Origin: an uncultured Alphaproteobacteria bacterium
GTDB lineage: Bacteria; Pseudomonadota; Alphaproteobacteria; Caulobacterales; Caulobacteraceae
DNA length: 64,000 nucleotides
Direction of reading: 5' to 3'
Assembly (NCBI GenBank): GCA_903860975.1
Contig: CAIOSI010000037.1
Coordinates: forward strand, 114,853 to 178,852
How positions within the stretch are numbered: the first letter of the stretch is position 1; the number at the start of each line of letters is the position of its first letter. Below are positions 27,882 through 38,858 of this stretch, one piece after another. The notes under the pieces are model-generated. The model was not told the DNA's origin, did not search any database, and worked only from the letters and a program-made list of their open reading frames with translations. The position numbers and the translations under genes are program-made.

Positions 27882-29000
27882 CTACAACTTCACAACAATC
27901 TTACGGCTCGCCAGGACATAGCCGAGCAGCCAACAGACCAACATGTAGGCGATGGCGCACATCAGGGCGCCGAGGGGTCCAGGCGCCAGCGCCTGGAACA
28001 AGTTCACGCCGATCCAGTCATAAGCGCCGACGCCTGGCCCAACCTGGATCAATCCAAGCGTGACCACGAAAAGCTCCGAAAACAGGTAGATAACCAGCGG
28101 GTTGAGACCGAAGACTTGGAAAAAGCGAGCGAGGGGATTGGGTGCAAGGCCTTCCAGTGCTGCGGCCAGCGCGGCCAGCAGTACGAGATCCATGCCAACG
28201 GTCAGTAGAACAAAACTACTGGTCCAAAGTTTCTTGCCGACCGGGAACACCGGGTTCCAAGCCCAGGCGACAAACCCCAAACAGGCCCCAACAAGGGCCA
28301 TGCGCAGGACGGCGCGCCGCAGGTCAGGCGCAGCTTTAAGATAGCGCGCGCAGAGGTAACCCGCGATCACATTGACCGTCGCCGGCAGCGTCCCAAGAAG
28401 GCCCTCCGGGTCGAACCCACCGCCACGGCGATAGAGATGGCCATGACCAATCACCAAAAGGTCGAGCCGGCCGCCGGCGTTGCCAAGCTTGGAAAACGGA
28501 GCGGCGGGATCGCCGAAAATCAGCAAGGCGGCCCAATAGCCGAGCAGCAGCAATATCGAGGCGATCACCAGGTTGCGTGGGGAAAGGTAGCGCACCGCGA
28601 AGGCGGCCAGCGCGTAGCAAAGCGCAATCCTCTGCAACACGCCCATCACCCGCGTTGTGGCGAAAGGGATCACGCTCCAGACGCCGTCGATCTGCCGGAC
28701 GAAGGGATACCAGTACATCAAGAAACCGAGCAGGAAGATCAGCGACGCGCGCCGCATGATCTTGACCGCGAACGCCCCCTGGCTGATCGGCGCCAAGAAG
28801 GCGAAACTCATCGAGCACCCGACGGCAAACAGGAACGAGGGGAAGACTGCATCGGCGGCAGTGAAGCCAAACCACTTGGCGTGCACGAGCCAGGGGTAGA
28901 GTTCAGCACCTGGCCCGGGTGTGTTGACGATAATCATCAGGCAGACGGCTAGTCCGCGGAACACGTCCAAGGACAGAAATCGCTGTGCGGGCTGGGACAT
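27882..29000 (-). CDS. HGSNAT/NagX-like multi-pass membrane acyltransferase (DUF5009 type)
   Basis: A 372-residue membrane protein with about ten helices. It starts QRFLSLDVFRGLAVCLMIIV, where the Asp-Val-Phe-Arg-Gly motif is typical of HGSNAT-like acetyltransferases, and contains WFGFTAADAVFPSFLFAVG and a conserved His in GHGHLYRRGGGFDPEG. The family transfers acetyl groups across a membrane to amino sugars, as human HGSNAT does to heparan glucosamine. It lies 8 bases after the GH89 gene in the same direction, so the two are probably one transcript with linked roles. Confidence 0.85.
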   Translation of the reverse strand: MSQPAQRFLSLDVFRGLAVCLMIIVNTPGPGAELYPWLVHAKWFGFTAADAVFPSFLFAVGCSMSFAFLAPISQGAFAVKIMRRASLIFLLGFLMYWYPFVRQIDGVWSVIPFATTRVMGVLQRIALCYALAAFAVRYLSPRNLVIASILLLLGYWAALLIFGDPAAPFSKLGNAGGRLDLLVIGHGHLYRRGGGFDPEGLLGTLPATVNVIAGYLCARYLKAAPDLRRAVLRMALVGACLGFVAWAWNPVFPVGKKLWTSSFVLLTVGMDLVLLAALAAALEGLAPNPLARFFQVFGLNPLVIYLFSELFVVTLGLIQVGPGVGAYDWIGVNLFQALAPGPLGALMCAIAYMLVCWLLGYVLASRKIVVKL

Positions 29001-29008
29001 GTCGAAGC

Positions 29009-31303
29009 TTAGGCTTGCGCCAGCCGGGCGAGAAGCGCCTTGACTGAGGCGACCGGATCATCAGGGCGTTCGCGAACATAGGTCTCATCGCGTTCCACCC
29101 AGGCATGCTCCCACTTCGCTATGGTGGCGGTGACGGCTGCCTCGTCGAAGGGACCGGCGCCCGCCGCTCGCAGGGCATCGAGGAACTGCGACCACCGCGG
29201 AAGGTAGAAGTCACGATAGAGCCCCTGCCAGGCCTTCGAGGCATAGTCGTTCAGGTTGCCCTCGCCGCCCCAGACGGTCACCTGGGCCTTGGCGTTCAAG
29301 ATATAGGTGCGGGCGTCGGCGGGGTTGTCGGCATAGGCGCGCGCCTCCTCGATCCAGGTTGCCAGTGTCTGCGGCTGCACGCCCAGTAGCGCGTCGAGCC
29401 CACGAGCCAAGTCCTCGACTTTGCGCCGCCCCTGATCCCCCACCGTCAGGTCCCCTCGCCGGTAGTCAGCGACGACCTGCATCAGCGCGAGATCCATCTC
29501 CTCGCTGACCAGGTGGCGCGCAGCATCGACGAGGTCGAGGATGAAAAGGGGTTGGTTCGCCATCCCGGGCGCAAGACGCGCGAGGTCCCGAACGGCGAGA
29601 GTTAGCTTGTCGCGATCGCCAGGATGCCCTTCGAAATCGACGATTGCCGTCGTTGGGCGTTTGAAAAAGAGGTAGGCGCCAGCCTTGTCCTTCCACCAGC
29701 GCGGGGTCCAGTAACGATCACTGTAGGCGCCATCCGCCAGCAACCTCAGCGCCGCCTCAAGCTCGGAGGTCGTTCGGCCGTAACGGGATCGGGCGTAGGC
29801 CGAAAGCCACGCCGAGCGCGAGGCCCCGCCAGCGTTCCACGCGAGGTCATAGGCCGCTTCATAAACGATCGAATTGTTGTTCAGACCCTCGGGAAACATA
29901 CCAAAGCCCGCCAGCATCTTGCGGTCTGGGCTCACGGTCACGTCCGCGATGTCGCGCCGGTAGCCATCGAGGTCGCCGTAAAGCGGATTGCTGGCACCGT
30001 AGTTGTGGACGTAGCCGTAAATCCACGGCTTGCCGGCAAATCCGCGAGCCTTGCGCCAGATGTCGCGATAGCGGTCGTTGCCGATGTCGAGGATCATCAG
30101 CTTATCGTCCGGAATCTGGCTCAGATAGGCCGCGATCGCCTCGGCGGTCCAGAACCCCTGATCGGCACCGAACAGCCAGCCCTGCATCACCCACACCGCG
30201 TCGGGTCGGGTGAGCGCGAAGGCCTCATAGATCGCCTTGCCGTAGGACGCCAGACGCCTGGCTTTCAACGCGGGATCGACCTGGACCTTGGCAGCGGATT
30301 TGCCGGCCGCATCATTGAAGGCTCCGCCTGCGTCGGTTCCATCCTCGGCGATCGGCGGTGTCATCTCGTTGAAAGAATCTGCGAGATAATAGGTCCCAGC
30401 TCCGTAGGTCTCGCTGTAGAGCGCCAGGAATCGGCCTGCCAGCTTTGCGAACAGCGGATCGCCGGGGTCCAGCCAATAGGTCTCGTGAAATCCCGCGCCC
30501 GCTCGCATCCGGTAGATACGAGCATTCGGATTCTTCAACGCAAACGCCTTGGGCACATATCCGCCAAACGCCGGCAGGATCGGGCTGATATCCAGCTCGC
30601 GCATCCGCCCCAGGATTTTGCGCTGCAGATCGCGCTTCTTATCAATCCAGCGGGCGGGCAGCGGTGCGCGATAGCCCTCGATATTGCCCATTCTCTGCCA
30701 GGGTGTGAAGGCCGGCCCTGAGAAGTAGTCGGCGACCTCCTCTTCGCTGAGCCCCGCCTCTAGCCACAACGCTCGCCAGACGAATTCCTGGCCCTCCATG
30801 GCCAACGGCATGTCGATACCGTGGACCGCCATCCAGTCGATCTCGCGGCTCCAACGCTGCCAACCCCAGAAGGGCGTCGTGTAGCCATAGGTGCAGGTGT
30901 TGAGGTAGACGCGATGTGCGAAGGGGCTCTCCACCCGTTCGGACGTGAAGTCGGCGGGGTGCGAGGGCCAGGCGAGCCGATCGCCCTCCCAGCTCACATG
31001 AGCCGCACCGGTCTCGCGCAGCCAGGCGTAAAGACCCCGCGCCAGGGCGACCGGGCTGTCGCCTCGCACGGAGACCTGCCCGCCCCGGCTCTGAACCGCA
31101 TACCAGGGCCGAACGCCAGCCGGCTCCAAAGTCATAGAGACTTTGGCAGCCCCGGGTCCAAAAAGCCGAACAGCAACGCGACGCGCCGCGATAGCACCAT
31201 CGCTCGCGCGAGACGCAAGCGCTGGCGCGGCCGATGCGAGGAGCCAGGCACCGAACGACTGTGCCATGACTTGTCGTCGGGAGATGGACCAAGACAGACT
31301 CAT
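29009..31303 (-). CDS. GH89 alpha-N-acetylglucosaminidase (NAGLU-like), exported
   Basis: A 764-residue glycoside hydrolase of family 89. A Tat-type signal is visible (SISRRQVMAQSFGAWLLASA), then a small N-terminal domain, the catalytic barrel (TYGYTTPFWGWQRWSREIDW, GIDMPLAMEGQEFVWRALWL, YLADSFNEMTPPIAEDGTD) and a helical C-terminal domain. Family knowledge: it removes terminal alpha-linked GlcNAc, as in heparan sulfate or mucin-type glycans. Acidic residues fitting the catalytic pair are in FNEM and the later barrel. It precedes the HGSNAT-like gene by 8 bases. Confidence 0.9.
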   Translation of the reverse strand: MSLSWSISRRQVMAQSFGAWLLASAAPALASRASDGAIAARRVAVRLFGPGAAKVSMTLEPAGVRPWYAVQSRGGQVSVRGDSPVALARGLYAWLRETGAAHVSWEGDRLAWPSHPADFTSERVESPFAHRVYLNTCTYGYTTPFWGWQRWSREIDWMAVHGIDMPLAMEGQEFVWRALWLEAGLSEEEVADYFSGPAFTPWQRMGNIEGYRAPLPARWIDKKRDLQRKILGRMRELDISPILPAFGGYVPKAFALKNPNARIYRMRAGAGFHETYWLDPGDPLFAKLAGRFLALYSETYGAGTYYLADSFNEMTPPIAEDGTDAGGAFNDAAGKSAAKVQVDPALKARRLASYGKAIYEAFALTRPDAVWVMQGWLFGADQGFWTAEAIAAYLSQIPDDKLMILDIGNDRYRDIWRKARGFAGKPWIYGYVHNYGASNPLYGDLDGYRRDIADVTVSPDRKMLAGFGMFPEGLNNNSIVYEAAYDLAWNAGGASRSAWLSAYARSRYGRTTSELEAALRLLADGAYSDRYWTPRWWKDKAGAYLFFKRPTTAIVDFEGHPGDRDKLTLAVRDLARLAPGMANQPLFILDLVDAARHLVSEEMDLALMQVVADYRRGDLTVGDQGRRKVEDLARGLDALLGVQPQTLATWIEEARAYADNPADARTYILNAKAQVTVWGGEGNLNDYASKAWQGLYRDFYLPRWSQFLDALRAAGAGPFDEAAVTATIAKWEHAWVERDETYVRERPDDPVASVKALLARLAQA

Positions 31304-31470
31304 GACGACCGGACCTCTGAATCATACGCTCGAAAGGTGCGCCAATTGCGCTCAGCTGTCGAAGTCCCTTCGTCGTCAAGGCGGAGCGCCTCTACGCGTA
31401 ATGGGGCGATCTCGTATGAGGCCGTCTGCCAAGGTCGCAGACCCCAGCGGCTTGGCCGAGGAACCCCAGC

Positions 31471-32889
31471 TTAACGTCGGCGCGCTGCATGCAGGGCTAA
31501 AATCAGGGCGGCGGCGGCGGTGACCTTTTGACCTGTAGGCAGGTGGATGAATTCGTTGGGACCGTGGGCGTTGGAATGGGGGCCAAGCACCCCTGTGATC
31601 AGGAACTGAGCCTTCGGGAATCTCTCGCTGAGCATACCGATGAAGGGGATGGTGCCCCCCTCGCCCATCATCGCGGCTTCGCGCCCAAACGTGGCCTGAG
31701 AGGCGCGCTGAACCGCGGCTTCTAGCCAAGGCTCAAGTGGCGGGGCGTTCCAGCCGGGGCTCGCTTGAACCGTTCGGAAGCTGACCTTGGCGCCCTGCGG
31801 CGGGTCAGCGGTCAGGGTCTCCTCAAGGACTTTGGCGCAGGCGACGGGATCGGCGGTCGGTGGGATGCGGACGCTAAGCGCCAGGCTGGTGGCGGGCCTT
31901 AGCACGTTGCCCGCATTCGCAGGCTCTGGCAGGCCGTCAGCCCCGATCACCGTCAACGCCGGCCGCCAAGTCCGGTTGAGGATGAGCTCGTCCGTCTCGA
32001 GGGTGATCGGATGGGTGTCGCCGATAAATGGGAACTTGCTCCAGACCGTCTCGCCCAGCGCCTTAGCCGCGACCTTAGCTTGAACCTTCCGCTCCGCCGG
32101 GACCTCGACATTGAAAGCCTCAGGCTTGATCTGGCCAGTGGTCTCGTCCTCGAGGCGCGACAGGAGCGCACGCGCGAGACGAAAGCTGTCAGGGACAACG
32201 CCCGAGGCATCGCCGGAGTGAACGCCCTCATCCAGCACCTCGACGCTAAGCACCCCGCCCGCCAGACCACGCAGCGAGGTCGTCAGCCAGAGTTGGTCAT
32301 AATTCCCACAGCCGCTATCGAGACAAATCACCAGAGACGGCGAGCCGATGCGATCGGCAACGTGGTCGACATAGAACGGCAAGTCGTAGCTTCCACTTTC
32401 CTCGCAAGCCTCAATCAGGACGACACAACGGGCCCGCTTGACGCCCTGCGCCTGCAAGGCGAGGAGCGCGGCGATCGAGGCATAGATGGCGTAGCCGTCG
32501 TCAGCGCCGCCTCGGCCGTAGAGCCGGTCTTCCCGGATAACGGGCTCCCACGGACCCAGGCCTTCGGACCAGCCGACCATCTCTGGCTGTTTATCGAGGT
32601 GACCGTAGAGCAGGACCGTGTCGTCGAGGGTGCCAGGAACTTCGATGACGATCACCGGCGTGCGGCCTGTCAGCCGCACCACCTCCAGAGTGGATCCAGG
32701 CAGGTCTGCGAGCTTGGTCCGCGCCCAGCGTGCCATGTGCTCAACGGCGCGATCGATGTGGCCAGCGCCCGCCCAGTCCGGATCGAAGGCCGGGGACTTG
32801 GCCGGAATGCGAATGTAGTCGACCAGCTCTGGGGTAATTTCCTCGCGCCAGATGTCAGCTGCGAACTGATTGAGCGCGTGCACGTCCAT
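31471..32889 (-). CDS. M20-family metallopeptidase (dipeptidase type)
   Basis: A 472-residue cytoplasmic M20 peptidase. Metal and catalytic motifs: VLLYGHLDKQPE (His/Asp), YGRGGADDGYA (bridging Asp), VVLIEACEESGSYD (catalytic and metal Glu), CLDSGCGNYDQLW and VLGPHSNAHGPNEF (final His). It cleaves small peptides, probably dipeptides or acylated peptides. No signal peptide. It lies 167 bases ahead of the GH89 gene in the same direction, with no other gene between; a shared transcript is possible but unproven. Confidence 0.92.
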   Translation of the reverse strand: MDVHALNQFAADIWREEITPELVDYIRIPAKSPAFDPDWAGAGHIDRAVEHMARWARTKLADLPGSTLEVVRLTGRTPVIVIEVPGTLDDTVLLYGHLDKQPEMVGWSEGLGPWEPVIREDRLYGRGGADDGYAIYASIAALLALQAQGVKRARCVVLIEACEESGSYDLPFYVDHVADRIGSPSLVICLDSGCGNYDQLWLTTSLRGLAGGVLSVEVLDEGVHSGDASGVVPDSFRLARALLSRLEDETTGQIKPEAFNVEVPAERKVQAKVAAKALGETVWSKFPFIGDTHPITLETDELILNRTWRPALTVIGADGLPEPANAGNVLRPATSLALSVRIPPTADPVACAKVLEETLTADPPQGAKVSFRTVQASPGWNAPPLEPWLEAAVQRASQATFGREAAMMGEGGTIPFIGMLSERFPKAQFLITGVLGPHSNAHGPNEFIHLPTGQKVTAAAALILALHAARRR

Positions 32890-33046
32890 GGCGGAAATCC
32901 CCTGATCTGGCGCAGGACCGATGTCCTACACCGACAAGAGCTGCGCCCCAATGACGCATCCTGGCGGCCTGAAGTGTTTGGCTAAACTTCCAATGGCATC
33001 CGTCGGCGCTGCAAATCCGTGCTCAAAAGAGGCCTAGGACAACGTC

Positions 33047-33244
33047 ATGATTACCAAGAAAGATCTCATCGACGCCAGCTCGGCCTCATTGGTGATCATC
33101 TGTGGTGGCTTGACCGGCCACTACGCTGCGATCGGGATGACCCCCCAGCAATGGGCCGGTGCGGCCTGCGCGGTACTGGGCGCGGTGGCTGTTGCTGTGT
33201 TCGTGCGTCTGTGGCCAGCGAACGGCGAGCGCCAAAAAGATTAG
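33047..33244 (+). CDS. Small membrane protein (65 aa)
   Basis: A 65-residue protein starting MITKKDLIDASSASLVIICG, with two hydrophobic segments (about 13-31 and 35-56) joined by a short MTPQQW turn and a charged tail. Holin-like in layout, but no lysis gene is nearby, so no function is proposed. It overlaps the 3' end of the pentapeptide-repeat gene on the other strand by 4 bases. Confidence 0.6.
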   Translation: MITKKDLIDASSASLVIICGGLTGHYAAIGMTPQQWAGAACAVLGAVAVAVFVRLWPANGERQKD

Positions 33245-33990
33245 TCTGCAAAGATATTCAGGCCCAAGGCGCTGAGGAGGGCCTGCTGCTGGGACAGCGT
33301 GATCTTCATATCCTCATGGCTGCCGAGCGCCGTAAGATCGAGGCCTGAGACGCAGGCGCCACGTAAATCTGACTCAGCCAGTTTCGCCCCTATCGTGACC
33401 GCGTTGGACAGGTCGCAACAGGAGAGGTCTGCCCCGCTGAGATCGGCCTTGGTCAGGTCAGCTTCGCGCAGAGAAGACCCCGATAGGTCACAACCTCGCA
33501 GGACGGCGTCGGACAGGTCCGTGAGTTCCAGATTGCAGGCTTGGAAAGCCGCAGCAGTCTGGACGGTCTTGGAGCTGAGCTTTCGTGAAAAGTCCGCTCG
33601 ATAAAACCGCGCGCCCCGCAGGTTCGATTCTTTGAAAACGACCGACCAAAGGCTGGTTCGTTCGATGTCGGCGAAAGAAAGATCACAACCCTCAAAACGA
33701 GCATGGTCCAGCTGGGAGAAAGCGACCTGGACGCCGGAATGGCTTTCGGAATCGGCAAAATTGCAGCCCGTGAACACCGCTTCGCGCAAGTCCGTGTGAG
33801 CGAAGCGGCAGCGCGTAAATCGGCATGCGACGAAGCGCGCGCCCGAAAGCATGACAGAGGAAAGCTGGGCATCGATCAAGGTGCAGTGACTGAGCCTGAG
33901 GCCAGCCAGGTCGCGCTCGCCGAAGTCATAGTCAGACAGGTTCAGACCTTCGTAAGCGCCACCAGATTCGAGCTTGGGGAGGTCCTTCAT
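33241..33990 (-). CDS. Pentapeptide-repeat protein
   Basis: About 249 residues made almost wholly of A(D/N)LXX-type repeats: NLSDYDFGERDLAGLRLSHC near the start, ADIERTSLWSVVFKESNLRG in the middle and READLTKADLSGADLSCCDL near the end. These fold as a square beta-helix; some family members mimic DNA and protect gyrase, but most have unknown roles. A start at 34008 is also possible; ATG 33990 is preferred because AGGG lies about 9 bases upstream. Unusually Cys-rich for this family. Confidence 0.85.
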   Translation of the reverse strand: MKDLPKLESGGAYEGLNLSDYDFGERDLAGLRLSHCTLIDAQLSSVMLSGARFVACRFTRCRFAHTDLREAVFTGCNFADSESHSGVQVAFSQLDHARFEGCDLSFADIERTSLWSVVFKESNLRGARFYRADFSRKLSSKTVQTAAAFQACNLELTDLSDAVLRGCDLSGSSLREADLTKADLSGADLSCCDLSNAVTIGAKLAESDLRGACVSGLDLTALGSHEDMKITLSQQQALLSALGLNIFAD

Positions 33991-34161
33991 GCCAACATGC
34001 CCTAGCATTTAGGGGCCAAGCCCAGACCGTCATCGGCCAAAAACATCATCCAGCTGAACGCCAGATAACGGCCTGGCTCGAGGCTCGTTCAGCTGCCCGG
34101 CGCCAATCTGCAAGCCTTGGGGTCAGAGCTTTCTGGCCTCCGCGCCGAACGGAGTTGGACC

Positions 34162-34437
34162 ATGAACTTGAAATCGATCGTCTTGGCAGGCGTGACAGCA
34201 ATGTCGCTCGCTGCCCCAGCTGCGGCGATGGCCGATCCCAACGCAGTGCACGAGCGCGGGTATCACGACCGCGACTATCGGCGTGATCGCAACGACTGGC
34301 ACCGTGGCGAGTATCGCGCCTTTGAGCGCTGGGAAGGCCGCTTCGACCGAGGCTACGCACGCTGCTTTGTCGAGAACCGAGGCGACGACAATTGGTACGA
34401 CAAGTACGTGTGGCGGCCAGTTGAAGTTTGTCGCTAA
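34162..34437 (+). CDS. Small exported basic/aromatic protein (91 aa)
   Basis: A 91-residue protein with a signal peptide (KSIVLAGVTAMSLAAPAAAM) followed by a highly charged Arg/Asp/Tyr/Trp region (HERGYHDRDYRRDRNDWHRG). Two Cys (YARCFVENR and the C-terminal VEVCR) may form a disulfide. GGAG lies 7 bases before the ATG. Similar RDRDW-rich small proteins occur in sphingomonads and Caulobacterales without known function. Confidence 0.72.
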   Translation: MNLKSIVLAGVTAMSLAAPAAAMADPNAVHERGYHDRDYRRDRNDWHRGEYRAFERWEGRFDRGYARCFVENRGDDNWYDKYVWRPVEVCR

Positions 34438-34485
34438 TGGCTGAAACACACGTCCTGCGCCCGGCGCCGGGAGGAAGACAAAGCG

Positions 34486-36464
<1,979 letters not shown>

Positions 36465-36971
36465 CCAGACGCTACGCCCGAAGACGCGGCGGGGGAAGGC
36501 TTCAACGTCATTGTCGAGCCCTGGAGTCCTGCGGCCCTGTGCGCTGGAGACATCGCCCCCCTGCGCCCTGCGCAGCTGCCGCTGTAAGATTCCGAATCAG
36601 GGCCTCAGATCGCCGCGCCAGCCAACTCGGACGCGCAACGCGCGAAATGTGGACAGCAATCGAAAACCGCGATCCCACACTCGCCGTCACGGCGCGCGAT
36701 TTTGATATGTTGGCGTTTACCCCAGTCAACACCAAGGGGGCTTAAGGGCCGGTGCGTCTGGTCGCCGTAGCGCCAACCGGCCCGCCAATGGGAGACGCCG
36801 CGCCGAAATTGCGGACATTTTACGCACCCTTGCTCGAACCGCGATTTCGAAACCGGCCGAGCTCGTGATGTTCAATGTGGCTCCCGCCCGATCCGTTTCA
36901 GTGAGACAGGTGACGCAAGCTATCTGCCAGGCGGATTGACTTGACCAGGCCAATCCCCCATGGCTGCGGGC
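36465..36971. other. Gap between the thiC riboswitch and the glycine riboswitch
   Basis: About 500 bases without a gene I can support. The promoters of the leftward thiC and rightward gcv transcripts must be here. A short + strand stretch ending TAA near 36745 (TAIENRDPTLAVTARDFDML) reads like protein and could be a remnant, but there is no start with a ribosome site and no recognised family. Confidence 0.4.
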
Positions 36972-36974
36972 GAC

Positions 36975-37192
36975 TCTCGCGGGAGAGATCGGGGCTTCGT
37001 TCTTACAGGATGGGGACCTCGGAGCCGAAGGCGCAACCGCCCCGGAAACGCTCAGGCAAAAGGACCGCGACGAGCTGATGCACGCTGGAAAGTTCTCTTC
37101 TGAGTTCGCCAGAACGAAGTCGAGACGCCGAAGGAGCAGGGGACACGCCGAATAAGGGCGGTCCGAAATCTCTCAGGCCCAAGGACAGCGGG
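36975..37192 (+). ncRNA. Tandem glycine riboswitch ahead of gcvT
   Basis: Two successive glycine aptamers. The first runs from GGGAGAGATC (36981) through CCGAAGG (37025-37031) to CTCAGGCAAAAGGACCG (37051-37067). The second starts near 37083, has GCCGAAGG (37127-37134) and closes with CTCTCAGGCCCAAGGACAGC (37170-37189). The gcvT start follows about 65 bases later. In this class glycine binding turns the glycine-cleavage operon on. Confidence 0.93.
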
Positions 37193-37254
37193 GGCGCAGG
37201 ACGCCAGGGCTTTGCCCTGCGCTGAGCGCCCCATCGTCAGCCGGAGTTCGAGAT

Positions 37255-38382
37255 TTGACTGCGCCCATCGAGCACCCCCTTAAGACCACGCCACTTTATG
37301 CGGCCCACATTGCGGCTGGTGCGCGGATGGTTCCCTTCGCGGGCTATGAGATGCCGGTACAATATCTCGATGGCGTGATGAAAGAGCACCTATGGACGAG
37401 GGAGCACGCGGGCCTCTTTGACGTATCGCACATGGGACAGGCGCGCTTGCGTGGCGTTGCGCCTCTGGCGGCGTTCGAAGAGGTCGTTCCCGGTGACTTC
37501 ATCAACCTGAAACCCGGCAAGCAAAAATATTCCGTTCTGCTGAACCGCAGTGGCGGAATCATCGACGACCTGATGGCGGGGCGACCGGACGATGACGGGC
37601 TGTTCGTAGTGGTGAACGGCGCCTGCAAGGACAACGATTTCAAGATCATCAACGATGAATTGGCCGGCCAGGTAAAGATCGATCGTCTGGAAAACCGAGC
37701 GTTACTGGCACTCCAGGGACCAGAAGCTGCGGCCGTGTTCCAAGCCCATGCGCCGCAGGCCTCTTCCATGGTGTTCATGGATGTGCGTCCAATCCACGCC
37801 TTCGGTCAGGACCTCATCGTTTCGCGCTCCGGCTATACCGGTGAGGATGGCTATGAGATTTCGATCCCGGCCGAGGCGGCTGTTGAGGTGTGGAATGCGC
37901 TGCTGGCCGATGCGCGGGTGAAGCCAATCGGCCTGGGCGCCCGGGATTCACTTCGGCTGGAAGCCGGCCTGCCGCTCTATGGCCACGATCTCGACGAGAC
38001 GGTGAGCCCCGTGGAGGGCGACCTGACATTCGCCATCAATAAGAACCGTCGTGAGCAACGCGACTTCCCGGGCGCGGCGCGGATCGTGGGCGAGTTGGCC
38101 GCGGGGCCAGCACGCGTGCGCGTGGCGCTCAAGGTGTTGGCAGGTGCCCCAGCACGCGAGGGCGCCGAAATCGCCGACCTGAACGGCGCTGTGATCGGCG
38201 TGGTCACATCCGGCGGCTATTCCCCCTGCCTGAAGTGCGGCATCGCGCTCGGCTTCGTGACGCCCGTCCACGCCGCTGTCGGTGGCCATTTGAAGGTTAT
38301 TGTCCGAGGCAAGGCCCAGGCCGCAGAGGTCGTGAAGACCCCTTTCGTTCCCCATCGTTACGTCCGCAAACTCCCAACCTAG
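37255..38382 (+). CDS. gcvT: Glycine cleavage system T protein (aminomethyltransferase)
   Basis: A 375-residue T protein that transfers the aminomethyl carbon to tetrahydrofolate, releasing ammonia. Family parts: LYAAHIAAGARMVPFAGYEM near the start, LFDVSHMGQARLRG, SRSGYTGEDGYEISIP, and LGARDSLRLEAGLPLYGHDL. The start is TTG 37255, with CCGGAG about 8 bases before it. First gene of gcvT-gcvH-gcvPA-gcvPB; expression is governed by the tandem glycine riboswitch. Confidence 0.96.
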   Translation: MTAPIEHPLKTTPLYAAHIAAGARMVPFAGYEMPVQYLDGVMKEHLWTREHAGLFDVSHMGQARLRGVAPLAAFEEVVPGDFINLKPGKQKYSVLLNRSGGIIDDLMAGRPDDDGLFVVVNGACKDNDFKIINDELAGQVKIDRLENRALLALQGPEAAAVFQAHAPQASSMVFMDVRPIHAFGQDLIVSRSGYTGEDGYEISIPAEAAVEVWNALLADARVKPIGLGARDSLRLEAGLPLYGHDLDETVSPVEGDLTFAINKNRREQRDFPGAARIVGELAAGPARVRVALKVLAGAPAREGAEIADLNGAVIGVVTSGGYSPCLKCGIALGFVTPVHAAVGGHLKVIVRGKAQAAEVVKTPFVPHRYVRKLPT

Positions 38383-38394
38383 AGAGAGCCCACC

Positions 38395-38760
38395 ATGCGC
38401 TTCACCAAGGATCATGAATGGGTCGAGGTCGATGATAACATCGCCACCGTCGGCATCACCGCCTACGCCGCCGAACAGCTCGGTGACGTGGTGTTCGTCG
38501 AAACCCCTGACGTCGGCAAGGCCGTGAAGGCTGGCGACGGCTTCGCCGTGGTCGAGAGTGTCAAGGCAGCTTCGGACGTGTACGCCCCGGTCTCAGGCGA
38601 GGTGGTTGAGGCCAATGGAGCCTTGGGCGATGCGCCAGATACCGTCAACGCCGAACCCGAAGCGGCCGGATGGTTTGCCAAGGTCAGACTCTCAAACCCG
38701 GCCGAGGTCGAGGCCCTGATGGATCGCCCTGCTTACGAAGCCTACCTGCAGACCCTGTAA
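38395..38760 (+). CDS. gcvH: Glycine cleavage system H protein
   Basis: A 121-residue lipoyl carrier that shuttles the aminomethyl group between P, T and L proteins. The lipoylation site is the Lys in [20 protein letters not shown] (about residue 60). The opening [20 protein letters not shown] and ending [20 protein letters not shown] are typical. 12 bases after gcvT, preceded by AGAGAG; gcvPA follows after about 98 bases. Confidence 0.97.
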   Translation: MRFTKDHEWVEVDDNIATVGITAYAAEQLGDVVFVETPDVGKAVKAGDGFAVVESVKAASDVYAPVSGEVVEANGALGDAPDTVNAEPEAAGWFAKVRLSNPAEVEALMDRPAYEAYLQTL

Positions 38761-38858
38761 AAACCCCACCCAAACTGCGAAGGCCAGAACCCAAACTTTG
38801 CTCAGCGAGGGTCCACCACTTTGCAGAAACGAGTGGAAAAGAAAGATGCTTTTCTAAG

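Noticed and set aside
29624..30721. Plus strand open frame (365 codons) opposite the GH89 gene
   Set aside because: It shows no family features, and the opposite strand encodes a clear GH89 enzyme over the same bases.
32011..32985. Plus strand open frame (324 codons) opposite the M20 peptidase
   Set aside because: Overlaps a gene with all M20 catalytic motifs; its own translation is low-complexity Arg/Gly/Asp.
33047..33244. Small membrane protein as a phage holin
   Set aside because: Only the two-helix layout is holin-like; no endolysin or phage gene is nearby.
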